Shown piece after piece: positions 11,121 through 21,521 of a DNA stretch of 43,274 nt (the stretch's first letter is position 1; every line of letters starts with the position of its first letter). The stretch spans positions 1 to 43,274 of the forward strand of contig JAYMGJ010000706.1 in NCBI GenBank assembly GCA_037178675.1. The letters are read 5' to 3'. The position numbers and the translations under genes are program-made. The stretch comes from Scleroderma bovista. Its lineage: Eukaryota > Basidiomycota > Agaricomycetes > Boletales > Sclerodermataceae. The notes beneath the pieces were generated by a model. It was not told the origin of the DNA. It searched no databases and was given only the letters and a program-made list of their open reading frames with translations.

Positions 11121-11135
11121 GGTTATGAGCCCTGC
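11121..11135 (+). other. Primer-binding site of copia B (initiator tRNA-Met anticodon arm)
   Basis: GGTTATGAGCCCTGC directly downstream of the 5' LTR. Its complement GCAGGGCTCATAACC matches the anticodon stem-loop of eukaryotic initiator tRNA-Met (anticodon CAU), not the tRNA 3' end. This is the half-tRNA priming mode known for Drosophila copia. The same site occurs in element A at 32070-32083. Confidence 0.75.
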
Positions 11136-11190
11136 TGGCTTATAAAACTAGACAAGCACTGGCACTATTCAAACTATTCCTACGCGAAAA

Positions 11191-12201
11191 ATGTCTGGCC
11201 CATCCTCAGCTTCGACGGCTGGGAAAATGAAGTCTTTGACTGTAGCCACGTCGGCAGCAGTCAAATCTGCAGGTTCAAGTTGTTTGTACGACGTGCCTTC
11301 ACTGGAAAATGACGGAACAATTTTTCAAATGTGGAAATTTTGTGTCCGAATGGTCTTAGGTGTCCGAGGCCTATGGAATATCATTAGTGGAGACGAAGCC
11401 CAGCCAGATGAGACAACTCACCTGATTGAAAGTGAAGAGTGGCTCTCAAAGGACCGAGAAGCCCATGCCCAAATTACTCTTACCCTAAAGGACGAGCCCC
11501 TTAGTGGGGTGCTGTACACGACGACGTCTGCAGAAGCCTAGAGAAAATTGAGTGAGCGTTACGAGGGGAAAGGGAAACAGTCCATTGCATACCTTATAAG
11601 CGAGCTCTTCCGCAGCACGCTCTCGGACAACGAGTCTATGGAGACCCAGTTAAACTCCATGCGGCAAAAGGCCAATGTACTGAAGACACTTAGCCAGCCG
11701 CTCGAAGACTCTCTTATCGTGATTGCTATGGTAATCACGCTCCCACCTTCATATTCCACCCTGTGGACCATTTTAATGGCTGCCAACGACAAACTTACGA
11801 CGGACACTGTAATAAATCAGGTCCTGATCGAAGAGAAGTTGAGAAAGGTTTCTTCTGCTCATACAGCTCTCGCCACGAAGATGACAGGACAACCTGAAGG
11901 GAAAGGGAAGGGAAAGGGGATAAGGAAGATAAAGGAAAGAAATCGTGCACTTACTGCTCGAAAAACAGCCACACCAAGGATGAGTGTTGGAAGAAGGCCA
12001 CCGAACGCTCGAAGGAGAAAGATGATGTGTCGAAAGAAAAAATGGATGAGAAAAAGGAGTTAGTGGCTCATGTCACGAAAGCGGGACTAACCCACTCACC
12101 TCCACTCTGTCTGTTTATAGCACAACAACTAGCCAGCACCCCTACTCAAAGGGACTGGATCGTTGATTCTGGCGTGTCTGCACACATGTGCTCGGAACAC
12201 C
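11191..12201 (+). pseudogene. Copia B Gag and start of protease
   Basis: Starts MSGPSSAS at 11191 with a Gag domain (FQMWKFCVRMVLGVRGLWN; LSERYEGKGKQ). An in-frame TAG at 11539-11541 interrupts it where relatives usually have Trp before RKLSERYEG. A frameshift near 11925 is followed by a CCHC knuckle CTYCSKNSHTKDECW (about 11946-11990). The frame ends in RDWIVDSGVSAHMCSEH, the copia protease active-site region with the catalytic D-S-G intact. Solo LTR D1 is inserted right after this motif at 12202, and the rest of the protease resumes at 12886. Confidence 0.85.
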
Positions 12202-12880
12202 TGTCAGAACCGGTTCTTCCAACGAACTCCGACGTCAGCAGAGATAAGTCCGAAGGGATGTCAACGACAGGCGGAGGTGATGTGGAGGTGTTGAGGACTT
12301 GGCTTCAGCATATGTGCTGCACCCTTGCGATACCTGCGTCCTCGTATTTCGGAGGACAAAGGGACAGATAGACGGAGGTCCAACGAAGGTCGGAGTTGCC
12401 AGAAGGCAGAGGAGACAGAGGAGAGTTTGCGGGAAGTATTCAAGATGATATTCGAACTGAGGGACAATCCCCTCAGCGTTCGGAGTACTTATACTTTACA
12501 TCGGATATGTACAGTAACCAAGAAGCGGAGAGAGACATAGCGGAGACGTAGCTAAGAGTCTGCAGATGACAAACGGATGAGTAACATACACGGAACGGAG
12601 ATCAGTGATAAGCGTAACGGATCAAAAGGTTAATGGGACACAACTATGAGTAATCAGATCTAATCTAAAACAGGAACAAGGGAAGCAGGAACGGAAGCGG
12701 AACAGAAGCATACAATAACCGGAGGCGTAAGCGCGGAACTGTTTACTAAAAGGAGATGGAGCGTCAATTGTCAGAGCGGAGACAGATTCGTAGCGTCGGA
12801 GGTGTCTGATGGCGATCGGACTTGAGTTTACAACAGACTAGAGGCCTCGCGGAGTCTGGCGGTGTTACGTGGTCGTGACA
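12202..12880 (-). repeat. Solo LTR D1
   Basis: 679 bp, beginning TGTCAGAACCGG and ending GGTCGTGACA on +, flanked by ACACC at 12197-12201 and 12881-12885. On the minus strand it starts TGTCACGACCACG, like the TGTTACGACC start of LTR C, so I assign minus orientation. A truncated relative is D2 (41858-42164); the first 28 bp of a third copy end the window. Confidence 0.9.
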
Positions 12881-12885
12881 ACACC

Positions 12886-14662
12886 ATTTATTCGATTCAT
12901 ATCAGCCATTGTGGCCTCCCCAGCTCATTGGTCTTGGGGATGGCAGAACCATCCCCACGACAGGAACTGGAGACGTTCATCTATTGGTATATATTGGAGA
13001 CGGTCGCCGAAGGGTCTTAACCCTCCAGGACATCTATCATGTCCCAGTATTGGACAAGAATTTACTGTCCGTCTCGTGTCTTGCTAGGCACAACCTTCAA
13101 GTTGTTTTTGGCGCGTGATCCTGCCAAATAATGAACGGTCAAGAGACAATTGGAACCGCATATAAAAAGGACGCACTGTATATTCTCTCCACAGCACGAT
13201 GCCCCAATGAGGCAACCTATGCCAAGAAGGCACCTCTGCGATCTGAAGATCCACATCCGCTGCACACAACGTACTTGAACATTTGTGGCTCTGTTGATAT
13301 GGCAACGCAGACGGGCAACTACTACTTCGCCACCTTTGTCGACACCTATTCCCATCACGTCGTAGTCAGACTCATGAAGTCTAAAGGGGAAATATTAAAA
13401 TTTACCCAGGAATATCTTGATTGCACTGAAACCGTAACGGGCGAGCGTGCTCACTTCCACATGGCTGACATTGGCAATGGGACTTTCAACACCCTACAAG
13501 CCTACCTAAACACAAAAGGAATCAGTTGTGAAGTAGCAAATGAGCACGCACTGGGAATCAAGAGCGCAGCTGCACAGACAGCCAGCAGACTACTCGAAAC
13601 CGCCCAAATGATGTTGACAGACGCTGATTGGATCAGCGGGCACTGGGGAGACATCCTCCTGCATGCTGCCCATACCCTGAACCGGGCACCTACACCCTTA
13701 ATTGCCAGTAATTGCACGCCGCGCGAAATGTTCACTAAAAAGAAGCTACCGGTCAGAATGCTCCGAGCGCTTGAGTCTAGGGCGTGAAGGGACATACCTA
13801 GCATCAACCATCCTGCCTACAACCCCAGAACTCTCAACCAAAGGCCTGTAAGTGCAAGCACAAATGGCAGTCGAGTGTCTGAGCCGCAAACGGATGAGCT
13901 CAATGGTGAGTGCCGAAGGCCTGCAAGAGCGGGCACAAACGGCCTCAACCACCTTGCTGTCGATGAAATACACCCGATCGCTGAAGAAACGGAAGGGTTA
14001 GCACGTGGGATAGGGCCACATTTCGTCCAAGGCCGCTCAAACTCACCTGTGGGGCTGAGGGCGCCAACGAGCACTGTGGGGAGCTCCGATGGGCTCACCA
14101 CTCGAGTATCTGGGTGGAAAGGTCAAGAGGAAGCTGTAAACGAGTCAGTAAATGCATCTGATCCATCCGATCGAAGCAGATTGTGCTGTCAAGGCGACCT
14201 GACCCCCAAATTTGAGTTTGGGGGCGAGACGATCGAAACAGACGTTAGGAGCGACGAAAAGCGGATGGATGGGGACGGACATACCTATCAAAGGGCCCAC
14301 AGTCGACCGCTTGACCCGCCGACTCGAAACATGCCTTCTACAGGCGAAACAGATGACTTGGAGGGGCCAGTTTGCAGGCGAAGCAGAGATCCACACAGCA
14401 AGGACTTGGAGACCTGTAAAAAGGGACGTCAGTGGATCATAAAGGAAGAAAAAGGTCAGCTAGATGCAGACGGAATCAAAGGCTTACCTTGGTCAGTCGA
14501 AACGGACAACGACAAGAGCTGCAACGTGGACCGCAGCAAGATAAGGGCCCCAACAGAGTCAGGTGATCCAAGTCACATGAGTGACACACATGACGCCTCA
14601 ACAGGACTCACTGCACCCTGCAACGCATCTGGCCGTCGTGACTTCCAGTCCATGGCCACATC
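12886..14662 (+). pseudogene. Copia B protease remainder, integrase and hinge
   Basis: After the ACACC repeat the reading continues LIGLGDGRTIPTTGTGDV and LTLQDIYHVPVLDKNLLSV, the usual protease-to-integrase linker. The frame breaks near 13118-13200, then the integrase core follows: ICGSVDMATQTGNYYFATFV (first Asp region), HMADIGNGTFNT in place of the usual H-x-D-N-G-G, and LGIKSAAAQTASRLLETAQ where relatives have NGxAERxNRT. The Glu of the D,D-35-E triad therefore appears lost. From 13787 to 14662 a low-complexity hinge follows without recognisable domains, with an open frame 13875-14678 that runs into the foldback element. Reverse transcriptase is not found downstream. The element is defective. 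Confidence 0.8.
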
Positions 14663-14689
14663 TACATCAGCAAGGTGACAATTTCTGAC

Positions 14690-16310
14690 AGCACTTAGGT
14701 GTCTTAACAGTCTGAAATGGTCTGACATGACTTAACAGTCTGGGAGCATCTGGGATCAGACTGGGAGTTCTGGAATCAGACATTTAAGACCACTCCAGAG
14801 CAGTTAGAGAAGTCAGACCCCCAGACAGTAAGTCAGTCAGACACTTAAGACCACCCAGACCACCCAGACCAGTCAGACCCCCCAGATCATAAGTCAGTCA
14901 GACATTTAAGACCACTTCAGACCAATCAGACCAATCAGACCCCTCAGACAGTAAGTCAGTCAGACATTTAAGACCAGTACAGACCAGTCAGACCCCCCAG
15001 ACAGTAAGTCAGCCAGACACTTAAGACCACCTAGACCACCCAGACCACCCAGACCCCTCAGACAGTAAGTTCATCAGACACTTAAGACTACCCAGACCAC
15101 CCAGACCCCTCAAACAGTAAGTTAGTCGGACACTTAAGACCACCCAGACCACCCAGACCACTCAGATCCCCAGACAGTAAGTTAGTCAGACACTTAAGAC
15201 CACCCAGACCACCCAGAGCAGTTAGACCCCTCAGACAGTAAGTCAGTCAGACCACCCAGACCATCCAGACCCTTCAGACAATAAGTTAGTCAGACACTTA
15301 AGACCACCCAGACCACCCAGACTGCCTAGAGTTCTAGACAGTAATTCAGTCAGACAACTAAGACAACTCCAGATCAGTCAGATCAGTCAGACCCTCCAGA
15401 CAGTAAGGCAGTCAGACATTTAAGACCTGCCAGACCAGTTAGACCAGTCAGACTGATCAGACCCACCAGACAGTCAGACCAGTCAGAAGTGGCCAGACAC
15501 TTCAGGCAACTCCAAACCAGTCAGAGCAATCAGAGCATCAGACCCCTCAGATAGTCAGAGCAGTCAGACACTTCGGACTGCTCCAGACCAGTCAGAGGGG
15601 TCAGAGAGGTCAGACCCACCAGACAGTCAGGCCAGTCAGATACTTCAGGCCAATCCAGACTAGTCAGAGTGGTTAGAGTTGTCAGACATTCTAGGCAGTC
15701 AGACCAGTCAGACACTTCAGACTGCTCCAGACCAGTCAGTGGTCAGAGTGATCAGACCCACCAGACAGTCAGGTGAGTCAGACAGTCCAGACAGCTCCAG
15801 ACCAGTCAGAGTGGTCAGACAAATCAGCCTAGTCAGACATTTAAGACCCTGCCAGACATATTAGACTAGTCAGATTAATCAGAACCCCCAGACAGTCAGA
15901 CCAGTCAGACACTTCAGATCATTCCAGACCAGTCCAACCAGTCAGAGTAATCAGACCCTCTCAGGGTGTTAGACTGTCAGATAGTCCAGACCAGCCAGAG
16001 CAGCAGAGTGGTCAGACCCCCTCAGGGTGTCAGACTGTCAGACCCACCAGACAGTCAGACCAGTCAGACTCTCCAGCCAGTAAGGCTGTCAGATAGATAA
16101 GAGTAACCAGCACAATCAGGCCCCCAGATAATAAATCACTCAGAAATTTAAGACCACCCAGACATATCAGAGCAGTTAGACTCCCCAGACAATAGCAAGT
16201 CAGTCAAACAGTTAAGAATACTTCAGACTAATCAGGCCAATTAGACCACCCAGACCATCAGACCATCAGACAGTCCATAGGAGTCATAGTGGTCAGACCT
16301 GCCAGACCAT
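14690..16310 (+). repeat. Left arm CAGAC minisatellite of the foldback element
   Basis: About 1.6 kb of tandem short words (CAGTCAGACC, CCCAGACCAC, AGACACTTAAGACC). From 14820 to about 15350 these are organised into a higher-order unit of roughly 51-62 bp containing CAGACAGTAAGTCAGTCAG then ACTTAAGACCACCCAGACC, with recurrences near 14827, 14889, 14950, 15003, 15064, 15116, 15177 and 15238. Further right the order becomes less regular. Confidence 0.9.
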
Positions 16311-16860
16311 GACAGAAAATTATTTTCTTTATTGCAATGCACATTGCGATGGATGAAAATTGTAATTGTAATGAGAACTTTAACATTGCAAACTGGGTTT
16401 TGATTTTGGCATTGCAACTGCTTGCAATGCATTGAAATTTATTTATAAATTTTCCGACACAATCTGAAAATGTAACTAACAGAGAAAACCTAATAGTCAA
16501 TCATTGTTGTTGTTGTGTCTTGAGAACAAGCAATAGTGTAATAATATATTCATGTAACTTGGGGGTCCCTGTTGTCATTTGGGCATGGGTCCTGAGGGCA
16601 CTGCCACTAGAGTGGTGGCCAATGGCATAGGCATTGCTCTAGATGAGAAAATTAGGGCCATACAAATGCAGAGGATAGGAACAAAGGATTAATACCCATT
16701 CATCCCTGCCTGTGAACACCACCAAAGCTGTCCACATGTTCACACTGGTCCCAGTGTCAGTAGTATTGTAGCAATAACATGTCAATAAAAAAAAGAGTCA
16801 TTAAAACAAATAATTTTCATTATATCAAGGTGTGACATAGACTAAATACTATACTAAATA
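16311..16860. other. Unique spacer in left arm of the foldback element
   Basis: About 550 bp of AT-rich, non-repetitive sequence between the CAGAC array and the GTC tract. It includes ATTGCAATGCA-type words at 16333-16440. There is no convincing open reading frame. The counterpart on the right (18425-18540) is only about 115 bp, so the hairpin arms are asymmetric here. Confidence 0.5.
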
Positions 16861-17590
16861 AATTGCATCGTCGTCATCATCGTGTGATCGTCGACGCGAG
16901 GTGGTGGATGGTAGTGGGTCGGTGTCGTCGCTGGTCGCCACCCGTTGCATTGGTGGTGTCGGTGTCGTCGCCATCATCGCGTTGGTGGGCCAGTGTCTCG
17001 TCATCGTCAATGATGCAGGTGGTGGTGGTCGCGTTGTCGACCTCGGTGATGGGGTCGTCATCGCCGCATCGTCGAGGCAGTTGGGTGGTGGTCGTGTCGT
17101 TGGCTGTTGTCGTCGCGTTGGTGGTCGACGACGCCGGTGGCGGTGGTAAAGGCTGTCATTGTCCGTTAGTGGGGTGATTGTCGTCGACGCAGAGGATGGT
17201 GGGGACGTTGTTGTCGTTGTTGTTGGTGGCCGTGTCAACCTGGTGGTGGGGTCATCGTCAGTGGCCGCGTCGACGACACAGGTGGGGTGTTGTCGTCGTC
17301 ACGTTGGTGGTGGTGGCTGTTGTCGTCTCGCACTCGCACGTCGCCGCCCTCATCCTTGTCGCATCGTCCTCGTTATCCTCGTCCTTGTCGCGTCGTCCTC
17401 GCCGTCCTCATTGTGTCGTTGTCGTTGTCATCCACGCGGGTATTGGGTTGGGCGATTCACTGGCGGTGGTGGTGTTCAACGCTGGGGCTGGCGTAGTCAC
17501 CATGGTGTTACCGTTGTCGACGACGACACGGTGGTCATTGTCGTTGCTGGGGGGTTGCGGGGTGGTTGTTGTCAGTTGTGGTTGATGGGT
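16861..17590 (+). repeat. GTC/GTT-rich tract, left inner arm
   Basis: Strongly strand-biased GTCGTCG, GTGGTGG and GTTGTC words for about 730 bp. Long open frames here encode Val/Ser/Arg-only low-complexity chains and are composition artefacts. Inverted relative to 17715-18420. Confidence 0.85.
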
Positions 17591-17616
17591 GCCAAGTACT
17601 TACCTTGGTGCAGAAC

Positions 17617-17699
17617 GCGGGACTTAGAAAAAAAATTGGAGTTGTTGTGATTACAAATCACGTCACAACAACTCCAAATTTTCTCTACATAAGTCCCGC
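17617..17699. repeat. Central inverted repeat (hairpin apex)
   Basis: GCGGGACTTA at 17617-17626 pairs with TAAGTCCCGC at 17690-17699. TTGGAGTTGTTGTGA at about 17636-17650 pairs with TCACAACAACTCCAA further right, leaving a loop of roughly ten bases. This is the axis of the foldback element. Confidence 0.9.
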
Positions 17700-17714
17700 G
17701 TCACCACTCTGCCT

Positions 17715-18420
17715 CCCATTCAACCACGACGACGACGCGTTGACCACCACCACCCATGACGACGACGACTCGTTATCAGGTATGTACTACAACCAGTTGC
17801 CTACCACTAACACATGTCCACGACAGCTCCGCCGATGATGACGACGACGACAACCCTCAGCCTTACGGACGACAACCACCCACATCCCAACGTCGTCCAA
17901 CGACGACGACGATGCCCACCCCTCCGTCGTCTCTAACGGACGACGACCAACCATAACCACCCCCATCCCAGCGTTGTCTGATGACGACAACGCCCAGCCA
18001 CAACGTGTCGTCTCTAACGGACGATGACCGACGACCTGCGTCAACGATGCAGACAACCACCTGGACGACGACAACGACGACGACCTGCGTGGGTGACGCA
18101 TGTCACCCCCACCCTCTGGACAATCCACCATCAGTGTGCACGACGACAACCGTGACGACGACCACCAATGACAACAACCAGCCCCAGCGACGACTCACCC
18201 CCGCACCAGTGCGACGACGACACCCCTTGCGTCCCCCATCCCCAGTATTCACTAACACGTCCCCGAAGATGACGCGTTCTCCCAGCCCCACTGTCGTCTG
18301 GCGCGTCGTCGCGGTCGCCAGCCATGACACCCCCTGTGTCCCCCCAGTGACGACAATGTCATCACCACCCACCCCCACACCGGCGTCGATGACGCGACTA
18401 CTGCGCTACCACCATCGATG
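17715..18420 (+). repeat. GAC/CAC-rich tract, right inner arm
   Basis: Complementary in bias to the left tract: GACGACG, CACCACC and CAACGA words for about 700 bp. No gene supported. Confidence 0.85.
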
Positions 18421-18539
18421 ATGCCCCATCCATAATATATAAATATTTGTTGTACTGTAGTGTATTTTTCAGAATTAATATATATTTATTAACATGAATA
18501 TTGAATAAATTAAGTGGCAAAATAATACAGATGGATATA

Positions 18540-19255
18540 ACTAATGGTCTGGCTAATCTTACTAGTCTAATTGGTCTGAATCTCTGAATTGTCTGGCCAC
18601 TCTGGCCAGTCTTACTGATGTGACTTGTCTGAGTGGCCTGACTGGTCTGGCTGGTCTGGATTGTCTTAACTGACTGACCAACTTACTATCTGAGGGGTCT
18701 GATAGTCTGGGTGATCTGATTGGGCTGGTGGTCTGGATGGTCAGGATGGTCTAATAGGTCTGACTGGTCTGACTGGTCTGTATGGTCTTAACTGTCTGAC
18801 TGAATTGTGGTCTGGGTGGTCTGACTAGTCTGGATGGTCTTGACTGACTGACTGACTTATGATCTGGGTGGTCTGACAGGTCTGACAGGTCTGGATGGTC
18901 TTACCTGTCTGACTAACTTATGGTCTGGGAGGTCTGACTGGTCTGACTGGTCTTAATTGTCTGTCCAACTTACTGTCTAGGTAGTCTGACTAGTCTGACT
19001 GGTCTGGAGTGGTCTAGGCTGTCTGACTGTCTGACAGGCTGGGTGGTCTAAATGGTCTGGCTGGTCTGGCTGGTCTGGTGGGTCTGACTGACTGGGTCTG
19101 ACTGCTCTGGCTGGTCTGGCTGGTCTGGCTGGTCTGGTGGTCTGGCCATCTGGTTTCAGACACCCTGGTCTGATGGTCTGGAATGGTCTGACTGACTTAT
19201 CTGACTTATCCATCTTAACTGTCTGATTCCAGACAATCCAGACACTGTAAGAGAG
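18540..19255 (+). repeat. Right arm GGTCTG minisatellite of the foldback element
   Basis: About 0.7 kb of GGTCTGACTGGTCTG-type repeats, the reverse complement of the left-arm array, again with TCTTAACTGTCTGACT and ACTTACTGTCTG words at about 55-60 bp spacing. Roughly half as long as the left arm. Solo LTR E2 follows directly. Confidence 0.9.
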
Positions 19256-19268
19256 TTAAGACCAATTG

Positions 19269-20471
19269 TGTCAAAACCAGTTCTCCTCGACGATCTTACT
19301 AGGAGGTCCAGAGGTGCAGGGAACTAATGAGGAGGTAAGTCCAGACACTAGTAGGTGCTAGTTAGTGCGGAGAGTCAAGTCCGGGTCAAATGAACGAAGT
19401 CCGGGCACTAGAGGAGCACAGGGAGTAAGTCCGGGTTTTTGCGGAGTAAGTCCGGACCGCGGGAAAGTGGTCCGGAGTTGAGTGCAGCTTGTCCGGAGCG
19501 AAGGACATCCCAGAGGTGGGATAAGTCCTGAGAGGTCTAGCGTCAAGTCTGGGACAGAGGTGGCTTTTGCCCTCGTGCAAGTAGGAGACTTGCTAGGATC
19601 GGACATAGGACCAAGGGGACGGGATAGGATGAAGGCTGGAGTTGGCCGGAGTTCAGGAGTTCAGATGAACAGATGGATTTAGGAGAGCATGGTGGGTAGT
19701 ACAGAGTGGGGAGTATCTTAGTCGAGATTTGATCTAAGGACTACTAGGCCGGAGTACGGTAGTTTATATAGTAATGAAACTAAGGTGAGTATATACAGTG
19801 ACAAGTAAACACCTTAATGTCGAGACAAGGGATGGAGCAGAAGCAGACAGGAAAATAAACCAGGTACAAGAAAATAAAGCAGGGACAGGAAAATAAACCG
19901 GAGCGGAAGCAGACACGGGGAACTAGAGTTACAGGGACGACGGAGGAAAAGCAGGGACAAGGGAACTAGGTCAGAAGAGGACAGGTAAGGGTCAGAGGTG
20001 GACTTAACTAATGTTAAGTCCGGAGCGATGTCCAGGACCGGAGGAAGTGGGACCGGAGGAAGTGGGACCGGAGGAAGGTCCGGAGTTGGACATGGAAATG
20101 TCCTAAGCCTTTGGTGGACCTGACAGAGGAAGTGGAGCAGGAGCAGGAGCAGAACTGAGCCGGAGTTGGATGTACCAGCTGGAGTTGGGCTACGTCGCAG
20201 ACAAGGCTAAGGGAGTGGCCGGACTGAAACCAGAGTAGCAACTAGTGGTAGGTACAGGTCCGACATGGAGGAGTTAGACCGCGGATCTGTCTGTAGGAAG
20301 ACAGGCGTTAGTCCTGAGGCGGAGATGGACGTAGTGACCGGAGTTGAGCTGGAGTGCAGCTATAGGGCTGGAGATGGCCAGACTAGATCCGGAGTTGCAT
20401 CTATGCCTAAGGAGAGGTCAGGCGGGCCATGGTTAGACCGGAGTTGCGACTGGAAAAGTATGGATATGACA
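19269..20471 (-). repeat. Solo LTR E2
   Basis: 1203 bp, beginning TGTCAAAACCAG and ending GGATATGACA, flanked by AATTG at 19264-19268 and 20472-20476. Same family as E1 and an uninterrupted reference for it, lacking the gag-only element. It inserted into the inner end of the right terminal inverted repeat of the foldback element. The reading frames inside it are shared with E1 but carry no recognisable protein signal. Confidence 0.95.
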
Positions 20472-20495
20472 AATTGTCACCTTGCTGATGTAATA

Positions 20496-20720
20496 CACTG
20501 TGGGAAGTAAATGCGCTGAAAATCAGTGCCACTGGCACTGATCTGGTGGGCACTTCTTTTCAGTGTCACCTTCATGGCACTGATTTACAGTACCCCAAGT
20601 TTGTTGGCACTGATTTTCAGTATGTCAAATTTACTGGCACTTATTTACAGTACCATCGAGTTTGTTGGCACTGATTTTCAGTACATGAAATTGCATTGAC
20701 ATAAGTTGCCTAAAAAGGCA
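20496..20720. repeat. Left CACTA terminus with subterminal GGCACTGAT array
   Basis: Six to seven GGCACTGAT/GCCACTG/GGCACTTATTT words spaced about 35-45 bp, each followed by TTTCAGT or TTACAGT. Such subterminal repeats bind transposase-associated proteins in CACTA elements. Mirror array at 28540-28740. Confidence 0.85.
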
Positions 20721-20921
20721 TCCTGCTGACTCAACTACATCGTGTTTAGAGTTCCGGTGGGTGGCCATATAACTTGTACACAACGCTCACACCACACTTC
20801 TTGTCGTCGAAGTCGTTAACAGTTCTGTTAGCGTTTCTCAGTATACTCATCAGTTCAAGTTGCGTTCTTCGCTGCTCTCTAGTAAGTACTTCTCACTATT
20901 CCAAAGACACCCCATTCCACC

Positions 20922-21507
20922 ATGGATGTCGAACATGATGTTGCCCAGGCTTCCAAAAACATCCAGAATGTCCACACCATCGGCAAATTGTTGAGGAGGA
21001 TGGTCCCATCAACGTGTTGAGGCTCCGAAGGCTAGCCTTGCCAACTTCAGTACCTATTTCCCAAGCAGGACTCAACCTCCAAGTCATCATCGGCACTACT
21101 TACTTGTTGGAAGGTGTGTTCATCCCATATCCTCCACACATTTTGAGACTGATCCACCGTGGATTCCTTTCTACAGCCTTGACCTTAACATTCAACAAAG
21201 GCCGGCACCAACGTGTTCGTGCTCCTCTACTGCCTCACCAACTTCCTCCCAAACTTTGGTCCCAACACAACCACCTTCATCGTTCCTGGTGAAGCCTTCC
21301 TGCTTGACAGAGCATGGTATCTCCGCATCCGGAAAGCTTGGCGCCATTGTTGCCCAACTTGTCGACATTGGCAGTAAGGACAAGTTTGTGAAGCATGGTT
21401 GTACTGTGAAAGGCTGGCACAAGCAGAGGAATCAAGTCCCGGCAACTGTGTATCAATTCATAGCAAGCAATGATGATCCCCATGTATATACCATAGATAC
21501 ATTGTGA
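20922..21507 (+). pseudogene. Unrecognised CACTA-borne + strand gene, frame broken
   Basis: ATG at 20922 has a strong context (TTCCACCATGGATG). Upstream lies GGCCATATAAC (TATA-like, about 20764), and a possible 5' UTR intron occurs at about 20882-20907. Exon reading MDVEHDVAQASKNIQ...GKLL shifts frame near 20990 to EAPKASLANFSTYF, then Pro/Ser/Thr-rich sequence and a tail KDKFVKHGCTVKGWHKQ ending at 21507. I do not recognise the family. It converges on the 3' end of the transposase gene 15 bp away. It could also be pseudo-coding; confidence is low. Confidence 0.35.
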
Positions 21508-21521
21508 ATCAATTACTATGC

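Larger units (their letters stand above)
14665..20490. mobile_element. Giant foldback DNA element with TA target duplication
   Basis: Perfect 19-bp terminal inverted repeats CATCAGCAAGGTGACAATT (14665-14683 and reverse complement at 20472-20490), flanked by TA at 14663-14664 and 20491-20492. Inside, the left half holds CAGACC-type tandem repeats then a GTC-rich tract. The right half holds a GAC-rich tract then GGTCTG-type repeats, so the halves are inverted versions of each other. They meet at an inverted repeat centred near 17655. No transposase is encoded. Length without solo LTR E2 is about 4.6 kb. The TA duplication fits Tc1/mariner-like or other TA-targeting families; the arrangement resembles Foldback/Galileo elements of insects, but I cannot assign a superfamily. 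Confidence 0.8.

Noticed and set aside
13875..14678. 267-codon frame as a new gene
   Set aside because: Occupies the copia integrase-RT hinge, lacks domains, and its last codons are in the foldback element.
14690..16310. Regular short repeats as a possible CRISPR array
   Set aside because: Repeats are contiguous without unique spacers, in a eukaryotic transposon context.
16849..17838. Several long open frames in the GTC/GAC tracts (up to 163 codons)
   Set aside because: All are Val/Ser/Arg or Thr/Asp/Pro low-complexity chains present in several frames at once, as expected from triplet-biased DNA; no start context, domain or splice pattern.
16861..18420. Centromeric or telomeric satellite
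   Set aside because: Confined within a 19-bp inverted-repeat, TA-flanked element, so it is part of a transposon; no telomere repeat is present.
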